Assembly (NCBI RefSeq): GCF_000463115.2
Contig: NZ_AWFX01000042.1
Location: 114,456 to 178,455, forward strand
Reading direction: 5' to 3'
DNA: 64,000 nucleotides
Source of the DNA: Franconibacter helveticus LMG 23732
GTDB lineage: Bacteria; Pseudomonadota; Gammaproteobacteria; Enterobacterales; Enterobacteriaceae
In this document: positions 34,199 through 43,602 of the stretch, piece after piece
Numbering within the stretch: position 1 is the stretch's first letter
Layout of the letters: the number at the start of each line of letters is the position of its first letter
The notes under the pieces: model-generated
Database searches by the model: none
Told to the model about the DNA's origin: nothing
What the model saw: only the letters and a program-made list of their open reading frames with translations
Made by a program: the position numbers and the translations under genes

Positions 34199-35254
34199 AT
34201 GCAATTACCTCATCTGTCCGCGCCGCGTGCGCTGCTGGGCGCGCTGCTGTTCGCCACCACGTTTACCGCTTTCTCAAGCCAGGCGGCACAGGAACTGCTG
34301 CGCAAGCCGGTAGGCAAAGGCGCCTATGAAATGGCTTACAGCCCGACAGAGCAGGCGCTTTATCTCGCCACGTCCCAGAGCCGGACGCTCGATAAAGGCG
34401 GCGTGGTCTACCGTCTGGATCCGACCACGCTTGAAATCACGCAAGTTATTCATAACGACGTGAAACCGTTCGGCGCCGCCATCAACACCAAAACCAATAC
34501 GCTTTACTTCGGCAATACCGTAAACAGCGCAGTGACGGCTATCGACGCCAAAACGGCGGAAGTGAAAGGCCGCCTGGTGCTGGACCCGACAAAGCGTTCT
34601 GAAACCGCGCGCCCGCTCCAGCCGCGCGAGCTGGCGGTCGATGAAGCGACCAACACCGTTTACATTGGCGGTCTTGGCAAAGAGAGCGTGGTCTGGGTCG
34701 TGGACGGCGAAACGCTGAAGCTTCGCGCCACCATTACCGGCCTTGGTAAAATGAATACCGGCCTGGCGCTCGATGCCGCAGCGAAACGCCTCTACACCAC
34801 TAACGCCGACGGCGAGTTCATCACCATCGACACCGCGAATAACAGCGTAGTTTCCCGTAAGAAATTGCAGGAAGAGGGCGAGCATATGTACCTCAACCTG
34901 GCGCTGGATACCGCCAACCATCGCGCATTTGTCACCGACTCAAAACAGGCGCAGGTGCTGGTGGTGGATACAAACAATGGCAACGTGACGCATAAAATCG
35001 ACGCGCCGAAATCACTGGCTGTGCTGTTCAACCCGGCTCGCAATGAGATTTACGTCACCCACCGTGAAGCAGGCAGCGTGAGCATCATTGATGCGAAGAG
35101 TTACAAAGTAGTCAAAACCGTTGAGACGCCGACTCACCCGAACAGCCTGGCGCTTTCTGCCGACGGTAAAACGCTGTATGTGAGCGTGAAGCAGGCGTCG
35201 AGCCGCCAGAAAGAGGCCGCCAGCCCCGACGATGTGGTGCGCATTGCGCTGTAA
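34199..35254 (+). CDS. yncE: YncE, secreted beta-propeller protein
   Basis: A 351-residue periplasmic seven-bladed beta-propeller with YVTN-type repeats (TNTVYIGGLGKESVVWVVD, RAFVTDSKQAQVLVVD, NEIYVTHREAGSVSIID). The signal peptide ends at SSQAAQ. E. coli YncE is iron-regulated and binds single-stranded DNA in vitro; the physiological role is unsettled. It is divergent from pqqU and shares the Fur box region. AAAAGGGAG precedes the ATG. Confidence 0.94.
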   Translation: MQLPHLSAPRALLGALLFATTFTAFSSQAAQELLRKPVGKGAYEMAYSPTEQALYLATSQSRTLDKGGVVYRLDPTTLEITQVIHNDVKPFGAAINTKTNTLYFGNTVNSAVTAIDAKTAEVKGRLVLDPTKRSETARPLQPRELAVDEATNTVYIGGLGKESVVWVVDGETLKLRATITGLGKMNTGLALDAAAKRLYTTNADGEFITIDTANNSVVSRKKLQEEGEHMYLNLALDTANHRAFVTDSKQAQVLVVDTNNGNVTHKIDAPKSLAVLFNPARNEIYVTHREAGSVSIIDAKSYKVVKTVETPTHPNSLALSADGKTLYVSVKQASSRQKEAASPDDVVRIAL

Positions 35255-35291
35255 CGCGCAGCAGGCGACCTGAGCGCGCGCCGCAATACGA

Positions 35292-35316
35292 AGCGGGTAG
35301 CGAAGCGCTGCCCGCT
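35292..35316. other. Hairpin between convergent genes
   Basis: Eleven-base stem AGCGGGTAGCG (35292-35302) / CGCTGCCCGCT (35306-35316), one G-T pair, three-base loop. No T-run follows on either strand, so it is more likely a REP-like element or a Rho-dependent end than an intrinsic terminator for yncE. Confidence 0.5.
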
Positions 35317-35349
35317 GGTTAACGCCTTAGCCCCTTTGGGAGTCAGCGG

Positions 35350-36474
35350 TCAGGCGTCGCCCCGGTTTCCCCGCCACGCATAAAGCGTAAACATGCCGCA
35401 GAGCGTCGCCGCGAGCCATGGCAAACCGTCACGGCCAACGCTCATCGCCAGCCCGCCGAGGGAAGGGCCGAGCAGCGCGCCCGCCGCCCACATTATCGAC
35501 ATAGCGGCGTAAACACCGGCCAGTTGCGCGCCGGAAAAGCGTTCGCCAACCTGGATTATCACCAGCGTGTAGATCCCAACAAACAGGCCGCCCCAGAAGA
35601 ACATCACCCCCCATGCCAGCGGCGCGAAGGCAAGCGCCCACGGCCAGATTAGCGCGCCGAAAGTTGAGGCTGCGGCAAATATTACGACCAGCCGCCTGCG
35701 ATCAACGCGGTCCGCCAGCCAGCCCACCGGCAGTTGCAGCACAATAGCGCCAGTCATCAGCACGCTAAGCAGCAGAGCGGCGAGATTTTCACTCCAGCCA
35801 AGATTCACCGCATAAATGACCAGCAGGTTCATGCCCGCCGCTTCCAGCGCAGCATTCAGCATGGTGGCGGCCATGGCCACTGGCGCAAGCGCCAGATAGC
35901 GCCAGAAGGGGGCTGTTTTTTCCTGCGCCAGCGGCGCTTGCTTTTTGCGATGAGCGAGGAGAATCGCCCCCGCCGCCAGCGCCAGCAGCGCGCCGTAGAA
36001 AAAGGGGGCTTCGCCATGGCCCGCCAGCAGGAAAAACGGCCCGAGCGCAAACCCAAGCGACAGGCTCGCCACATACCACGCCATGGTTTTAGCCCGCGCG
36101 CTTTCCACGCTGGCATGGTTAAGCCAGGTTTCGGTCACCACCAGAATGATTTCACTAAAAACGCCCAGCAGCAGACGCAGCGCAAACCAGCTTGCCAGCG
36201 GCAAAAAAGCAAACAGGCAGAGGGTAAGGAAAATCGCTGCCAGCGAAAACAGCATCAGCGCCCACGGCGAAAAACGGCGGCAAAGTCCTGGCAGCATGGG
36301 CGCGATGGCGAACACGCCTGCGGCGTGCATCGCCGCATTCAGGCCAATCAGCGCTTCGCCGTAACCCGCCGCGCTCAGGCGCAGAGAGACCAGCGGCGCG
36401 GTCAGGCCATAAGTCAGGCCGAACACCATAACCGTGGTTATCACCACGGCTTTTCCACGCCATGCGTCGCCCAT
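35350..36474 (-). CDS. MFS transporter, YcaD/YfkF-like
   Basis: A 374-residue MFS protein with about 11-12 membrane helices (VITTVMVFGLTYGLTAPLVSLRL in TM1, LPVGWLADRVDRRR as the cytoplasmic loop motif). Short for MFS, similar in size to the YcaD-type group. Substrate unknown; export of small organic compounds is a common role in this group. GGGAG precedes the ATG. Confidence 0.83.
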   Translation of the reverse strand: MGDAWRGKAVVITTVMVFGLTYGLTAPLVSLRLSAAGYGEALIGLNAAMHAAGVFAIAPMLPGLCRRFSPWALMLFSLAAIFLTLCLFAFLPLASWFALRLLLGVFSEIILVVTETWLNHASVESARAKTMAWYVASLSLGFALGPFFLLAGHGEAPFFYGALLALAAGAILLAHRKKQAPLAQEKTAPFWRYLALAPVAMAATMLNAALEAAGMNLLVIYAVNLGWSENLAALLLSVLMTGAIVLQLPVGWLADRVDRRRLVVIFAAASTFGALIWPWALAFAPLAWGVMFFWGGLFVGIYTLVIIQVGERFSGAQLAGVYAAMSIMWAAGALLGPSLGGLAMSVGRDGLPWLAATLCGMFTLYAWRGNRGDA

Positions 36475-36604
36475 ATTTTTCTCCCGCTGTTTCTATAACG
36501 CTTAGCAGCGACTTGCGCTGCTAACAAGGCAGCGAAGGCGCACGGCCTGAGCTACGCTTGAAAAATCCAAATCGGTGGCCCTGCATAACAAAAGGGAGGG
36601 CGCG

Positions 36605-37939
36605 ATGGTCCGGTTGATTTTGATCCTGCTTGGCGTTGATTTCTTGCGTACCCACTGGCGCGGCCTGCGCCGGTTCGGCGCTTTTACGCTGCTTGCCGGC
36701 ACGGTGATTTTTATCGATGCGCTGGACGGCGTGCTCTATTTTCCCATCGAGCCTTTTGCGTTTTTGTTGCTGGTGGAAGGCTGCGCGACGTTAATGGTCG
36801 CAGGCAGCGGCATCGGCGGGCAGAAACGTCTGCGCTATGTAAAAGGGGCGGCTTTTGTTATCTCGTCGCTGTTGATACTGGCAGGCAACCATCATGGCGA
36901 TCTGGTGCTTTCTTTGCTGTTCGGCACGCTATTTCTGGCGGATGGGGCGCTGCAAATCGCCTCGGCCATTGTGGTGCGCTACCCCAACTGGCGGCTGGCG
37001 CTGTTCGGCGGCGTGGTGGAAGTGTTTATCGCCATCTTCTTTTATCAACCCTGGCCGACCCATTATCAGGGTGTGGTGCCGTACTGCCTGGGGCTGGGGC
37101 TGGCGTTTACCGGCTGGAATCTGATGCTGCTGGCGCGACGGGCGAAACGGGCGAAGCGCAACCCGGCGCTGGACGACCCGGCGGCGCAGGCGGGCATTCC
37201 TGGCGCGCCGTTAATTACCCAGTGGGAGGGGCCGCCTGCGCCGGATGAACCGGCGCTAACGGTGCATGTCTGGACTCCCACCGGCACGGCGTCAGGCAGC
37301 GCGCGACAGCGCCCGGTTATCAGCCGATACATCGCCGCGGTGGACGAAAAAGGGGTTATTTCTACCGGCCACGCCGCGCTGGCCTCGCCTGAAGGGGTCT
37401 ATATCAGCCTTTACCCGGCGCAGGAGATTGACCGCTCGCCGGATGAGTTCACCCGCCTGTTGCGCGCTACGCGAGAGAACAACGTCGCCGGGCGGTTTCT
37501 CAGCGACTACGAAAGCGAGGCGGCGCAATGGTGCCCCTTCACGCGCCAGGTCCGCATTCGCAACTACAGCCCGGCGCGTCTTGAGCGCTTCTGGCAGCAT
37601 TACCGACAAGACAGCACTTACAATTTAACCCACCGCAACTGCTCCAGCAGCGTGGCGAAAGGGCTGGAGGCGGCGCTGGAAGGGTGCGTGGGTCGGCTCT
37701 GGCAACGCAAAGGCTTCTGGGTCGCCTTCGGGAAGCTGATGACAACGCCGGAGCTGTGGGTGGCGCTGCAAATTCGCAAGCGCGGCCAGACCATGGCCTG
37801 GACGCCAGGGCTGGTGCTGGATTACGCCCGCGCCCTCAGCATGCTGGCGGACCCGCGCCCGACGGGGTGGATTAACACCGCCCGGCGGGCGCTGGCCAAA
37901 ATCTGGCGGCGGCGCAAAGGAATGCGGGTGGCGAGCTAG
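36605..37939 (+). CDS. HdeD/DUF308-like membrane domain fused to Cys/His peptidase-like domain
   Basis: A 444-residue two-part protein. Residues 20-180 contain about six membrane helices in the HdeD/DUF308 style. After a basic linker and a Pro-rich spacer, residues 215-400 form a soluble domain. GHAAL (His256) and an HRNCSSSVAKGLEAAL block (Cys346) resemble the His and Cys of papain-like or circularly permuted NlpC/PPPDE-type peptidases. The order His-before-Cys fits a permuted fold. The Cys domain follows the last helix and would be cytoplasmic or periplasmic depending on helix count. GGGAGGG precedes the ATG. Its TAG overlaps the convergent permease stop within CTAG. Confidence 0.68.
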   Translation: MVRLILILLGVDFLRTHWRGLRRFGAFTLLAGTVIFIDALDGVLYFPIEPFAFLLLVEGCATLMVAGSGIGGQKRLRYVKGAAFVISSLLILAGNHHGDLVLSLLFGTLFLADGALQIASAIVVRYPNWRLALFGGVVEVFIAIFFYQPWPTHYQGVVPYCLGLGLAFTGWNLMLLARRAKRAKRNPALDDPAAQAGIPGAPLITQWEGPPAPDEPALTVHVWTPTGTASGSARQRPVISRYIAAVDEKGVISTGHAALASPEGVYISLYPAQEIDRSPDEFTRLLRATRENNVAGRFLSDYESEAAQWCPFTRQVRIRNYSPARLERFWQHYRQDSTYNLTHRNCSSSVAKGLEAALEGCVGRLWQRKGFWVAFGKLMTTPELWVALQIRKRGQTMAWTPGLVLDYARALSMLADPRPTGWINTARRALAKIWRRRKGMRVAS

Positions 37940-38802
37940 CGCTGCATGCCCCAGCGCTTCACCGTGGCTTTCTCAAGGGTGGCGAATACCAGGCCTTCCA
38001 CCAGCAAACCGATGACAATCACCGTGCCGAGACCGGCGAAAACGCGGTCGGTAAAAAGCTCATTGCGGTTCTGGAATATATACCAGCCCAGCCCGCCGTC
38101 GCCGCTTGAGGCGCCAAACACCAGCTCTGCGGCAATCAGCGTGCGCCAGGCGAAAGCCCAGCCAATTTTCAGCCCGGAGATAATCGACGGCAGCGAGGCG
38201 GGAATAAGGATATTGAGCACCAGCCGCGGGCCGCTTAAGCCGTAGTTGCGCCCGGCCATGCGCAGCGTTTCCGGCACGCTGGTAAAGCCAGACCAGGTGT
38301 TGAGCGCAATCGGCCACATTACCGAGTGCACCAGCACGAAAATCAGGCTCGCTTTGCCAAGACCGAACCAGAGCAGCGCCAGCGGCAGCAGGGCGATAGC
38401 AGGCAGCGGATTGAGCATCGCCGTCAGCGTGCTTAGCAGGTCGCGCCCCAGACGGGTAGAGATGGCGAGCGCGCTAAAGAGCAACGCCAGCACGCTGCCG
38501 ATAAGATAGCCTTTAAGCAGCGTGCCGAGCGAGTTCACGATTTTCGCCGGCAGCTCGCCGCTGTGCATATCCTCCGCCCAGGCGCGCAGCGTCTGCACCA
38601 CGCCCGGCAGCATCAGATCGTTGTTTTGCAGCCGCGCCACGGCTTCCCATACCGCCAGCAGCAGAAAAACGATGACCGTTTTGCGAAGCCAGGTCTGGTT
38701 CCATAGCCGCGTGGTAAGCGGCAGCGGCACATCCAGCGACAGCGCCCCTGGCGCGGTTAGCTCACGCTGATACTCGGGACGGACGGGCGGCTGTTGCGAC
38801 AT
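37936..38802 (-). CDS. Taurine/sulfonate-type ABC permease
   Basis: A 288-residue inner-membrane permease of the TauC/SsuC family, about six helices, with the family motif (EAA loop) in RMAGRNYGLSGPRLVLNILIPASLPSIISGLK. Last gene of the four-gene operon. ATG at 38802 lies 41 bases inside the upstream ATPase gene, an unusually long overlap that implies coupled translation. Substrate by analogy is an organosulfur compound. Confidence 0.87.
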   Translation of the reverse strand: MSQQPPVRPEYQRELTAPGALSLDVPLPLTTRLWNQTWLRKTVIVFLLLAVWEAVARLQNNDLMLPGVVQTLRAWAEDMHSGELPAKIVNSLGTLLKGYLIGSVLALLFSALAISTRLGRDLLSTLTAMLNPLPAIALLPLALLWFGLGKASLIFVLVHSVMWPIALNTWSGFTSVPETLRMAGRNYGLSGPRLVLNILIPASLPSIISGLKIGWAFAWRTLIAAELVFGASSGDGGLGWYIFQNRNELFTDRVFAGLGTVIVIGLLVEGLVFATLEKATVKRWGMQR

Positions 38803-39616
38803 AAGCTGGCTCCTTGGGTGAAGAAGGCGCCTGCGGCGTGACCGCAGACGGGAAAAGCAGATCGTGGATCTGCTGGGCGGCGTGCTGAAACGCCGGGCTT
38901 GCGAAATCGGCCATGCCGAACTGATGGCAGTTGAGTTCGGCGCGCACCTGACCGGGGTGCGGCGAAAGCACCAGGATGCGGCTGCCGACCACCAGCGCCT
39001 CTTCAATGGAATGGGTGACGAACAGAAGCGTAAAGCGCGCTTCGTCCCACAGCGTCAGCAGTTCTTCCTGCATCTTTCGCCGGGTCAGCGCGTCGAGTGC
39101 GGCGAACGGCTCATCCATCAGCAGCACTTTCGGCTTCATCGCCAGCGCTCTGGCTATCGCCACCCGCTGTTTCATGCCGCCGGAGAGCATATGCGGCAGG
39201 GCATCGGCAAACTTCGAAAGCCCCACTTTGTCCAGATAGTGCAGCGCGCGCTCCCGCGCCTCGGCTTTGCTCGCCTTGCGGCTGGCAACCAGCGGAAACA
39301 TGACGTTTTCAACCACGGTTTTCCAGGGCGGCAACTGGTCAAACTCCTGGAACACCATCATGCGTTCCGGCCCTGGCTGCGTGACGTTGTCACCTTCAAG
39401 CGTGATCTCGCCGCTTACCGGCGCCATAAAGCCGCCGACGGCTTTCAGCAGGCTCGATTTCCCGCAGCCCGACGGCCCCAGCAGAATAAACCGGTCGTCG
39501 CGCCAGACGTCGAAGCTCACCTGATGCGTGGCGCGCACGCGGCTTTGCCGGGTGCGGTACTCCAGATCGACATTTTTAACGGTCAGCAGCGGCCCGTTCG
39601 GGCGGGGTTGGATCAT
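38762..39616 (-). CDS. Taurine/sulfonate-type ABC ATPase
   Basis: A 284-residue TauB/SsuB-type ATPase: Walker A GPSGCGKSS, Q-loop VFQEFDQLPPW, signature LSGGMKQR, Walker B VLLMDEP and switch His in FVTHSIEEA. The C-terminal tail beyond residue 245 is Pro/Ala-rich and longer than usual, because the 3' end overlaps the permease start. ATG at 39616 follows GGAGG. Confidence 0.9.
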   Translation of the reverse strand: MIQPRPNGPLLTVKNVDLEYRTRQSRVRATHQVSFDVWRDDRFILLGPSGCGKSSLLKAVGGFMAPVSGEITLEGDNVTQPGPERMMVFQEFDQLPPWKTVVENVMFPLVASRKASKAEARERALHYLDKVGLSKFADALPHMLSGGMKQRVAIARALAMKPKVLLMDEPFAALDALTRRKMQEELLTLWDEARFTLLFVTHSIEEALVVGSRILVLSPHPGQVRAELNCHQFGMADFASPAFQHAAQQIHDLLFPSAVTPQAPSSPKEPAYVATAARPSRVSA

Positions 39617-39626
39617 GTTGCCTCCT

Positions 39627-40508
39627 TCAGTACGGCGCGTCGCCTTCGATGGTGGTGCGATAAAGCTTGCGGCGCAGGTGTTCCGGGCAGCCGGTGGCAA
39701 GATGAATAAGCGAGCGGTTATCCCAGAACACCATGTCGCCATACTGCCAGCGGTGGCGATAAAGGTGCTCCGGCCTGATGCTGTGGTCATAAAGCGCCTG
39801 TAAAATCTCGCGGCTTTCTTCTTCCGGCAGACCTTCAATGTGGGTGGTGAACCCCTCGCTTACGAACAGCGCTTTGCGTCCGTTCTCCGGGTGGGTGCGC
39901 ACCACCGGGTGCGAAACCGCTTTTACCTCCGCCAGTTGCTGTTCAGTGAGTTGCGGTCGCCACTGCGTGCCGAATTTCGGTTTACTGTAGGTGGCCGTAT
40001 AGGAATGCACCGCCCGTCGGCCTTCCACCGCTTTTTTCAGCTCAACCGGCAGCGTCTCCCAGGCTTTATGCATATCGGCGAACAGCGTATCGCCGCCTTC
40101 TTCCGGTAACTCCTGGGCATAAAGCATGGAGCCGAGGCTTGGCAGTGCTTTATAAGAGAGGTCGGAGTGCCAGTATTTCCCGGCATCGCCGAGGCCAATC
40201 GGTTGACCATTTTCAACGATATTGGAAACAATCAGGATCTCCGGGTGATCCTTTAATAAAAACTGTTTCAGCACATGGATTTGCAGCGGGCCGAAGCGGC
40301 GGCTGAAATCTACCTGCTGTTGCGCAGTAATGCGCTGGTTGCGAAAGACCACCAGATGGTGATCAAGATGCGCCTGCTTTACCCGGGCGAAATCCGCTTC
40401 GTTCAGCGGCTGGCTTAAATCAAGGCCGGTTATTTCCGCACCCAGATTTTCAAACGGGCTAACCACAAAATCCTGCGGGCGTACGGGAGCGTCGAATGTC
40501 GTTGTCAT
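39627..40508 (-). CDS. TauD/TfdA-family Fe(II)/2-oxoglutarate dioxygenase
   Basis: A 293-residue dioxygenase. The iron-binding H-x-D is in KYWHSDLSY, the distal His in NRSLIHLA and the 2-oxoglutarate Arg in RRKLYRTTI. TauD relatives split taurine, alkanesulfonates or sulfate esters to release sulfite or sulfate. Placed between the binding-protein gene and the ATPase gene, ten bases before the latter. Likely role is sulfur scavenging, with taurine or a sulfate ester as substrate. Confidence 0.87.
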   Translation of the reverse strand: MTTTFDAPVRPQDFVVSPFENLGAEITGLDLSQPLNEADFARVKQAHLDHHLVVFRNQRITAQQQVDFSRRFGPLQIHVLKQFLLKDHPEILIVSNIVENGQPIGLGDAGKYWHSDLSYKALPSLGSMLYAQELPEEGGDTLFADMHKAWETLPVELKKAVEGRRAVHSYTATYSKPKFGTQWRPQLTEQQLAEVKAVSHPVVRTHPENGRKALFVSEGFTTHIEGLPEEESREILQALYDHSIRPEHLYRHRWQYGDMVFWDNRSLIHLATGCPEHLRRKLYRTTIEGDAPY

Positions 40509-40529
40509 AAGGCTATCCTTACAGGTGAA

Positions 40530-41528
40530 TTAGCTGCCCGGATTCTGCCAGGCTTCGTTAAAGAAATAAGCTTTCCAGGAGTCGGCTTTATTTTTAATTA
40601 CCCCAAGCTGGTGGAGCTTATCGGCATAAATAAAGGTGCGCTCCGGAGAAATCGTAAAGCTAATTTCCGGGTCATTAACAATCTTCTGTACCAGCGGCAA
40701 AGGCAGGCGCGATTTTTCTACCCGAATATAGGTTTCAGCGGCTTTGTTTTTATCCGCATTAATAATCTGCGCGGCTTCGGCCAGCGCGTCATAAAAAGCG
40801 CGATAGGTTTTAGGGTTTTCGTCGTGAAACTTTTGCGTGGTGTAAAGCACGTTGAAGGTGGCCTGGCCGCCCAGCACGTCGTAAGAGCTTAAAATTTTAT
40901 GCACGTTTTTATGTTCCAGCGCCTGGTACTGGAATGGCGGGCTGGAAAAGTGGGTGGAGATTTCTGAACCGCCGGCAATAAGCGCCGCGCTGGCGTCCGG
41001 GTGCGGCAGGCTGACGCTGATTTTATCGAAGCGCTTGTAGTCAGCGTCGCCGAAAAGTTTCGCGGTTTCAATTTGCAGTGTGCGGGACTGGAAGCCGACG
41101 CCTGCCGCCGGCACCGCGATGCGGTCTTTATCGCTTAAATCCTTAATGCTTTTTACCGCCGGGTTATTGCTGAGCAGATAATTGGGCATGGAGCCGAGCG
41201 AGGCGATGGCTTTGACATTCTGTCGGCCTTTGGTGCGATCCCAGAGTGTGAGCAGCGGCGGCACGCCCGCCGAGGCGACATCCAGCGCGCCGGACAGCAG
41301 CGCTTCGTTCATCGCCGTTGCGCCGGAAAGGGTTCGCCAGTCCACCTTTATATCCAGCCCTTGTTTCTTGCCCTGTTTTTCAATTAATTGCTGGTCGCGT
41401 ACGACATCCAGAATTAAATAACCAATACCGAACTGCTGCGCGATGCTGATTTCTCCTTCAGCCTGCGCCGCGCCCGTGGCGAATAACAGCGCCAGCGCAA
41501 TGGCGCCTGTTGTTTTCGTTATTTTCAT
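40530..41528 (-). CDS. Taurine/sulfonate-type periplasmic binding protein
   Basis: A 332-residue NitT/TauT-family binding protein with a signal peptide ending GAAQAEG. The operon's first gene, followed by the dioxygenase after 21 bases. Typical blocks are GATAMNEALLSGALDVASAGVPPLL and VPAAGVGFQSRTLQ. In E. coli the order is tauABCD, here it is A-D-B-C, so this is a separate or rearranged system. Confidence 0.87.
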   Translation of the reverse strand: MKITKTTGAIALALLFATGAAQAEGEISIAQQFGIGYLILDVVRDQQLIEKQGKKQGLDIKVDWRTLSGATAMNEALLSGALDVASAGVPPLLTLWDRTKGRQNVKAIASLGSMPNYLLSNNPAVKSIKDLSDKDRIAVPAAGVGFQSRTLQIETAKLFGDADYKRFDKISVSLPHPDASAALIAGGSEISTHFSSPPFQYQALEHKNVHKILSSYDVLGGQATFNVLYTTQKFHDENPKTYRAFYDALAEAAQIINADKNKAAETYIRVEKSRLPLPLVQKIVNDPEISFTISPERTFIYADKLHQLGVIKNKADSWKAYFFNEAWQNPGS

Positions 41529-41836
41529 GGTTATTCCCGTAAGTGATAAATAAAGGATTTTGTCTATATCGATGGCTTAATCGTGCAGGCGTGATAAGAA
41601 AAAGCAAAAGTGTTTATTGGAATAAGTTAGTCGTAATGGATAAATGCTTTTTTTTGCTTTGCTAATGCAGGAAGAGGGAAAGCTTTTTCGTTTTGGCGAA
41701 GGGCAGAAACGCCCAGGCGGAGAGAGAGAGAAGGCGTAGGGAGAGAAAGCATTCAGCAGTGAAACGTCACCCGTTTTTCTACGCTGCGCATAAAAAAACC
41801 GCCCGGGGGGCGGTTTTTTGCAGCATGGCTAAGCGC
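41529..41836. promoter_or_regulatory. AT-rich upstream region of the sulfur operon
   Basis: About 260 bases of AT-rich DNA upstream of the binding-protein gene, consistent with an activator-dependent promoter (CysB/Cbl class would be expected for such operons). I cannot assign a specific box. It also includes the ansP terminator at its right end. Confidence 0.4.
41792..41819 (-). terminator. Bidirectional-type terminator after ansP
   Basis: Stem CCGCCC (41799-41804) / GGGCGG (41808-41813), flanked by A7 and T6 that extend the pairing. It lies 17 bases past the ansP stop. The A-run becomes the U-tail for the leftward transcript. Confidence 0.9.
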
Positions 41837-43330
41837 TTAGCGCGAATGCTCTTCTTTCAGCGTCACTGTTTCTACGGCATCGGGATTTTGCGGCGCGGCG
41901 CTGTGGATCTCATTGACGCGCTTGCGCACGCCGAACCAGCCGAGAACCAGCAGCAGGGCGATTAGCGGAATTGAGGCGATGGTGTAAGTCCCGTTCGGGT
42001 AGTCGAACGCCATCAGCACCAGCACCGCCAGCAGGAACAGCAGCGTCAGCCAGGAGGTGAACGGCGCGCCCGGCAGTTTAAAGTGAATGTCTGCCGCTTT
42101 GCCTTCTTTAATGGCTTTACGCAGACGCAGCTGGCAAACCACAATAAACGCCCACGAGGCGATAATGCCCAAAGAGGCGAAGTTCAGCACAATCTCGAAC
42201 ACCTGGGACGGCACCAGATAGTTCAGGAACACGCCTACCACGTAGACGGCCATCGTGACCAGAATCCCGGCGAACGGCACCTGGTGCTTGCTCATCTTCG
42301 ACATAAACTTCGGCGCAGAGCCGCCCATCGACATTGAGCGCAGGATGCGTCCCGTGGAGTAAAGGCCGGAGTTCAGGCTTGAGAGCGCCGCAGTCAGCAC
42401 CACGATGTTCATAATGCTGCCGATGTAAGGCACGCCAAGTTTTGAGAAGAAGGTGACGAACGGGCTTTGCCCCGCCTGATAAGCGTTCCACGGCAGCAGC
42501 AGCACCAGCAGGATCACCGACCCGACATAAAACAGGCCGATACGCCAGATAACGCTGTTGATAGCCTTCGGCACCATGGTTTCCGGATCTTTACATTCGC
42601 CCGCCGCCGTACCCACCAGCTCGATAGAGGCGAAGGCGAACACGACGCCCTGAACCAGCACCAGCGCCGGCAGCAGGCCGTGCGGGAAGAAACCGCCGTT
42701 ATCGGGTATCAGATGAAAGCCCGTCGCGCCGCCGTCCAGCGGTTTGCCGGTACCGAGGAAAATGGTGCCCACCACCAGAAAAAGCACAATAGCCAGCACT
42801 TTAAGCAGCGCAAACCAGAACTCCATTTCGGCAAACCATTTCACGCCGATCATGTTCATGGTGCCGACAATCGCCAGCGCGCCCAGCGCAAAGACCCACT
42901 GCGGCACATCGCCAAACGCGCCCCAGTAGTGCATATAAAGCGCGACAGCGGTGATATCCACAATGCCGGTCATCGCCCAGTTTACAAAGTACATCCAGCC
43001 CGCCACGTAGGCGGCCTTTTCGCCGAGAAACTCACGGGCGTAAGAGACGAAGCTGCCGCTCGACGGGCGATGCAGCACCAGTTCGCCCAGCGCGCGCAGA
43101 ATAAAGAAAGAAAAAATACCGCACACCAGATAGACGATAGCCAGCGACGGACCCGCCGCCTGGAGCCGCCCGCCCGCGCCTAAAAAGAGCCCCGTACCAA
43201 TGGCGCCGCCGATGGCTATCATCTGTACGTGACGGTTGCTCATCGCTTTGCGATATCCCTCCTCGTGGGAGTTCAACCAGCGACGTTTCGCGGCCTGATG
43301 ATCGGCCGCGCTTTGCTTCGTTGTCTTCAT
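41837..43330 (-). CDS. ansP: L-asparagine permease AnsP
   Basis: A 497-residue amino-acid/polyamine/organocation-family permease with 12 membrane helices. It matches E. coli AnsP nearly throughout: KRRWLNSHEEGYRKAM, QMIAIGGAIGTGLFLGAGGR, LVLHRPSSGSFVSYAREFLG and FEIVLNFASLGIIASWAF. It imports L-asparagine by proton symport. AGGAAAA precedes the ATG. The position after yncE matches E. coli order. Confidence 0.95.
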   Translation of the reverse strand: MKTTKQSAADHQAAKRRWLNSHEEGYRKAMSNRHVQMIAIGGAIGTGLFLGAGGRLQAAGPSLAIVYLVCGIFSFFILRALGELVLHRPSSGSFVSYAREFLGEKAAYVAGWMYFVNWAMTGIVDITAVALYMHYWGAFGDVPQWVFALGALAIVGTMNMIGVKWFAEMEFWFALLKVLAIVLFLVVGTIFLGTGKPLDGGATGFHLIPDNGGFFPHGLLPALVLVQGVVFAFASIELVGTAAGECKDPETMVPKAINSVIWRIGLFYVGSVILLVLLLPWNAYQAGQSPFVTFFSKLGVPYIGSIMNIVVLTAALSSLNSGLYSTGRILRSMSMGGSAPKFMSKMSKHQVPFAGILVTMAVYVVGVFLNYLVPSQVFEIVLNFASLGIIASWAFIVVCQLRLRKAIKEGKAADIHFKLPGAPFTSWLTLLFLLAVLVLMAFDYPNGTYTIASIPLIALLLVLGWFGVRKRVNEIHSAAPQNPDAVETVTLKEEHSR

Positions 43331-43572
43331 TGTTTTCCTGTCATCCTGTCTGCTAACTGGGAAAGCCCGTTGCTGACCAATCGTTTGCTTTTGCTGGTCT
43401 TCTGTACGGGAAATGTCCGCTTTTATAGTGAATAGCTATGCGTTAAAAGCGAAACATGGCGCAGCATCCTACCTGCAAACTCAGGCCTAAGCAAAACATA
43501 CCAGTGAGGGTGTGAAGCCGCCCCGGACACGTTTCAGCGTGCCAGTACACGAGGAAGAAGAAAGCGCGGAAA

Positions 43573-43595
43573 GGGGCCGCCTGCGACGCGGCCCC
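43573..43595 (-). terminator. GC-rich hairpin, probable terminator of nitroreductase gene
   Basis: Stem GGGGCCGC (43573-43580) / GCGGCCCC (43588-43595), seven-base loop, just past the leftward stop at 43603. On the minus strand TTTCC follows, a weak U-tract. Confidence 0.5.
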
Positions 43596-43602
43596 GGGAA
43601 GG

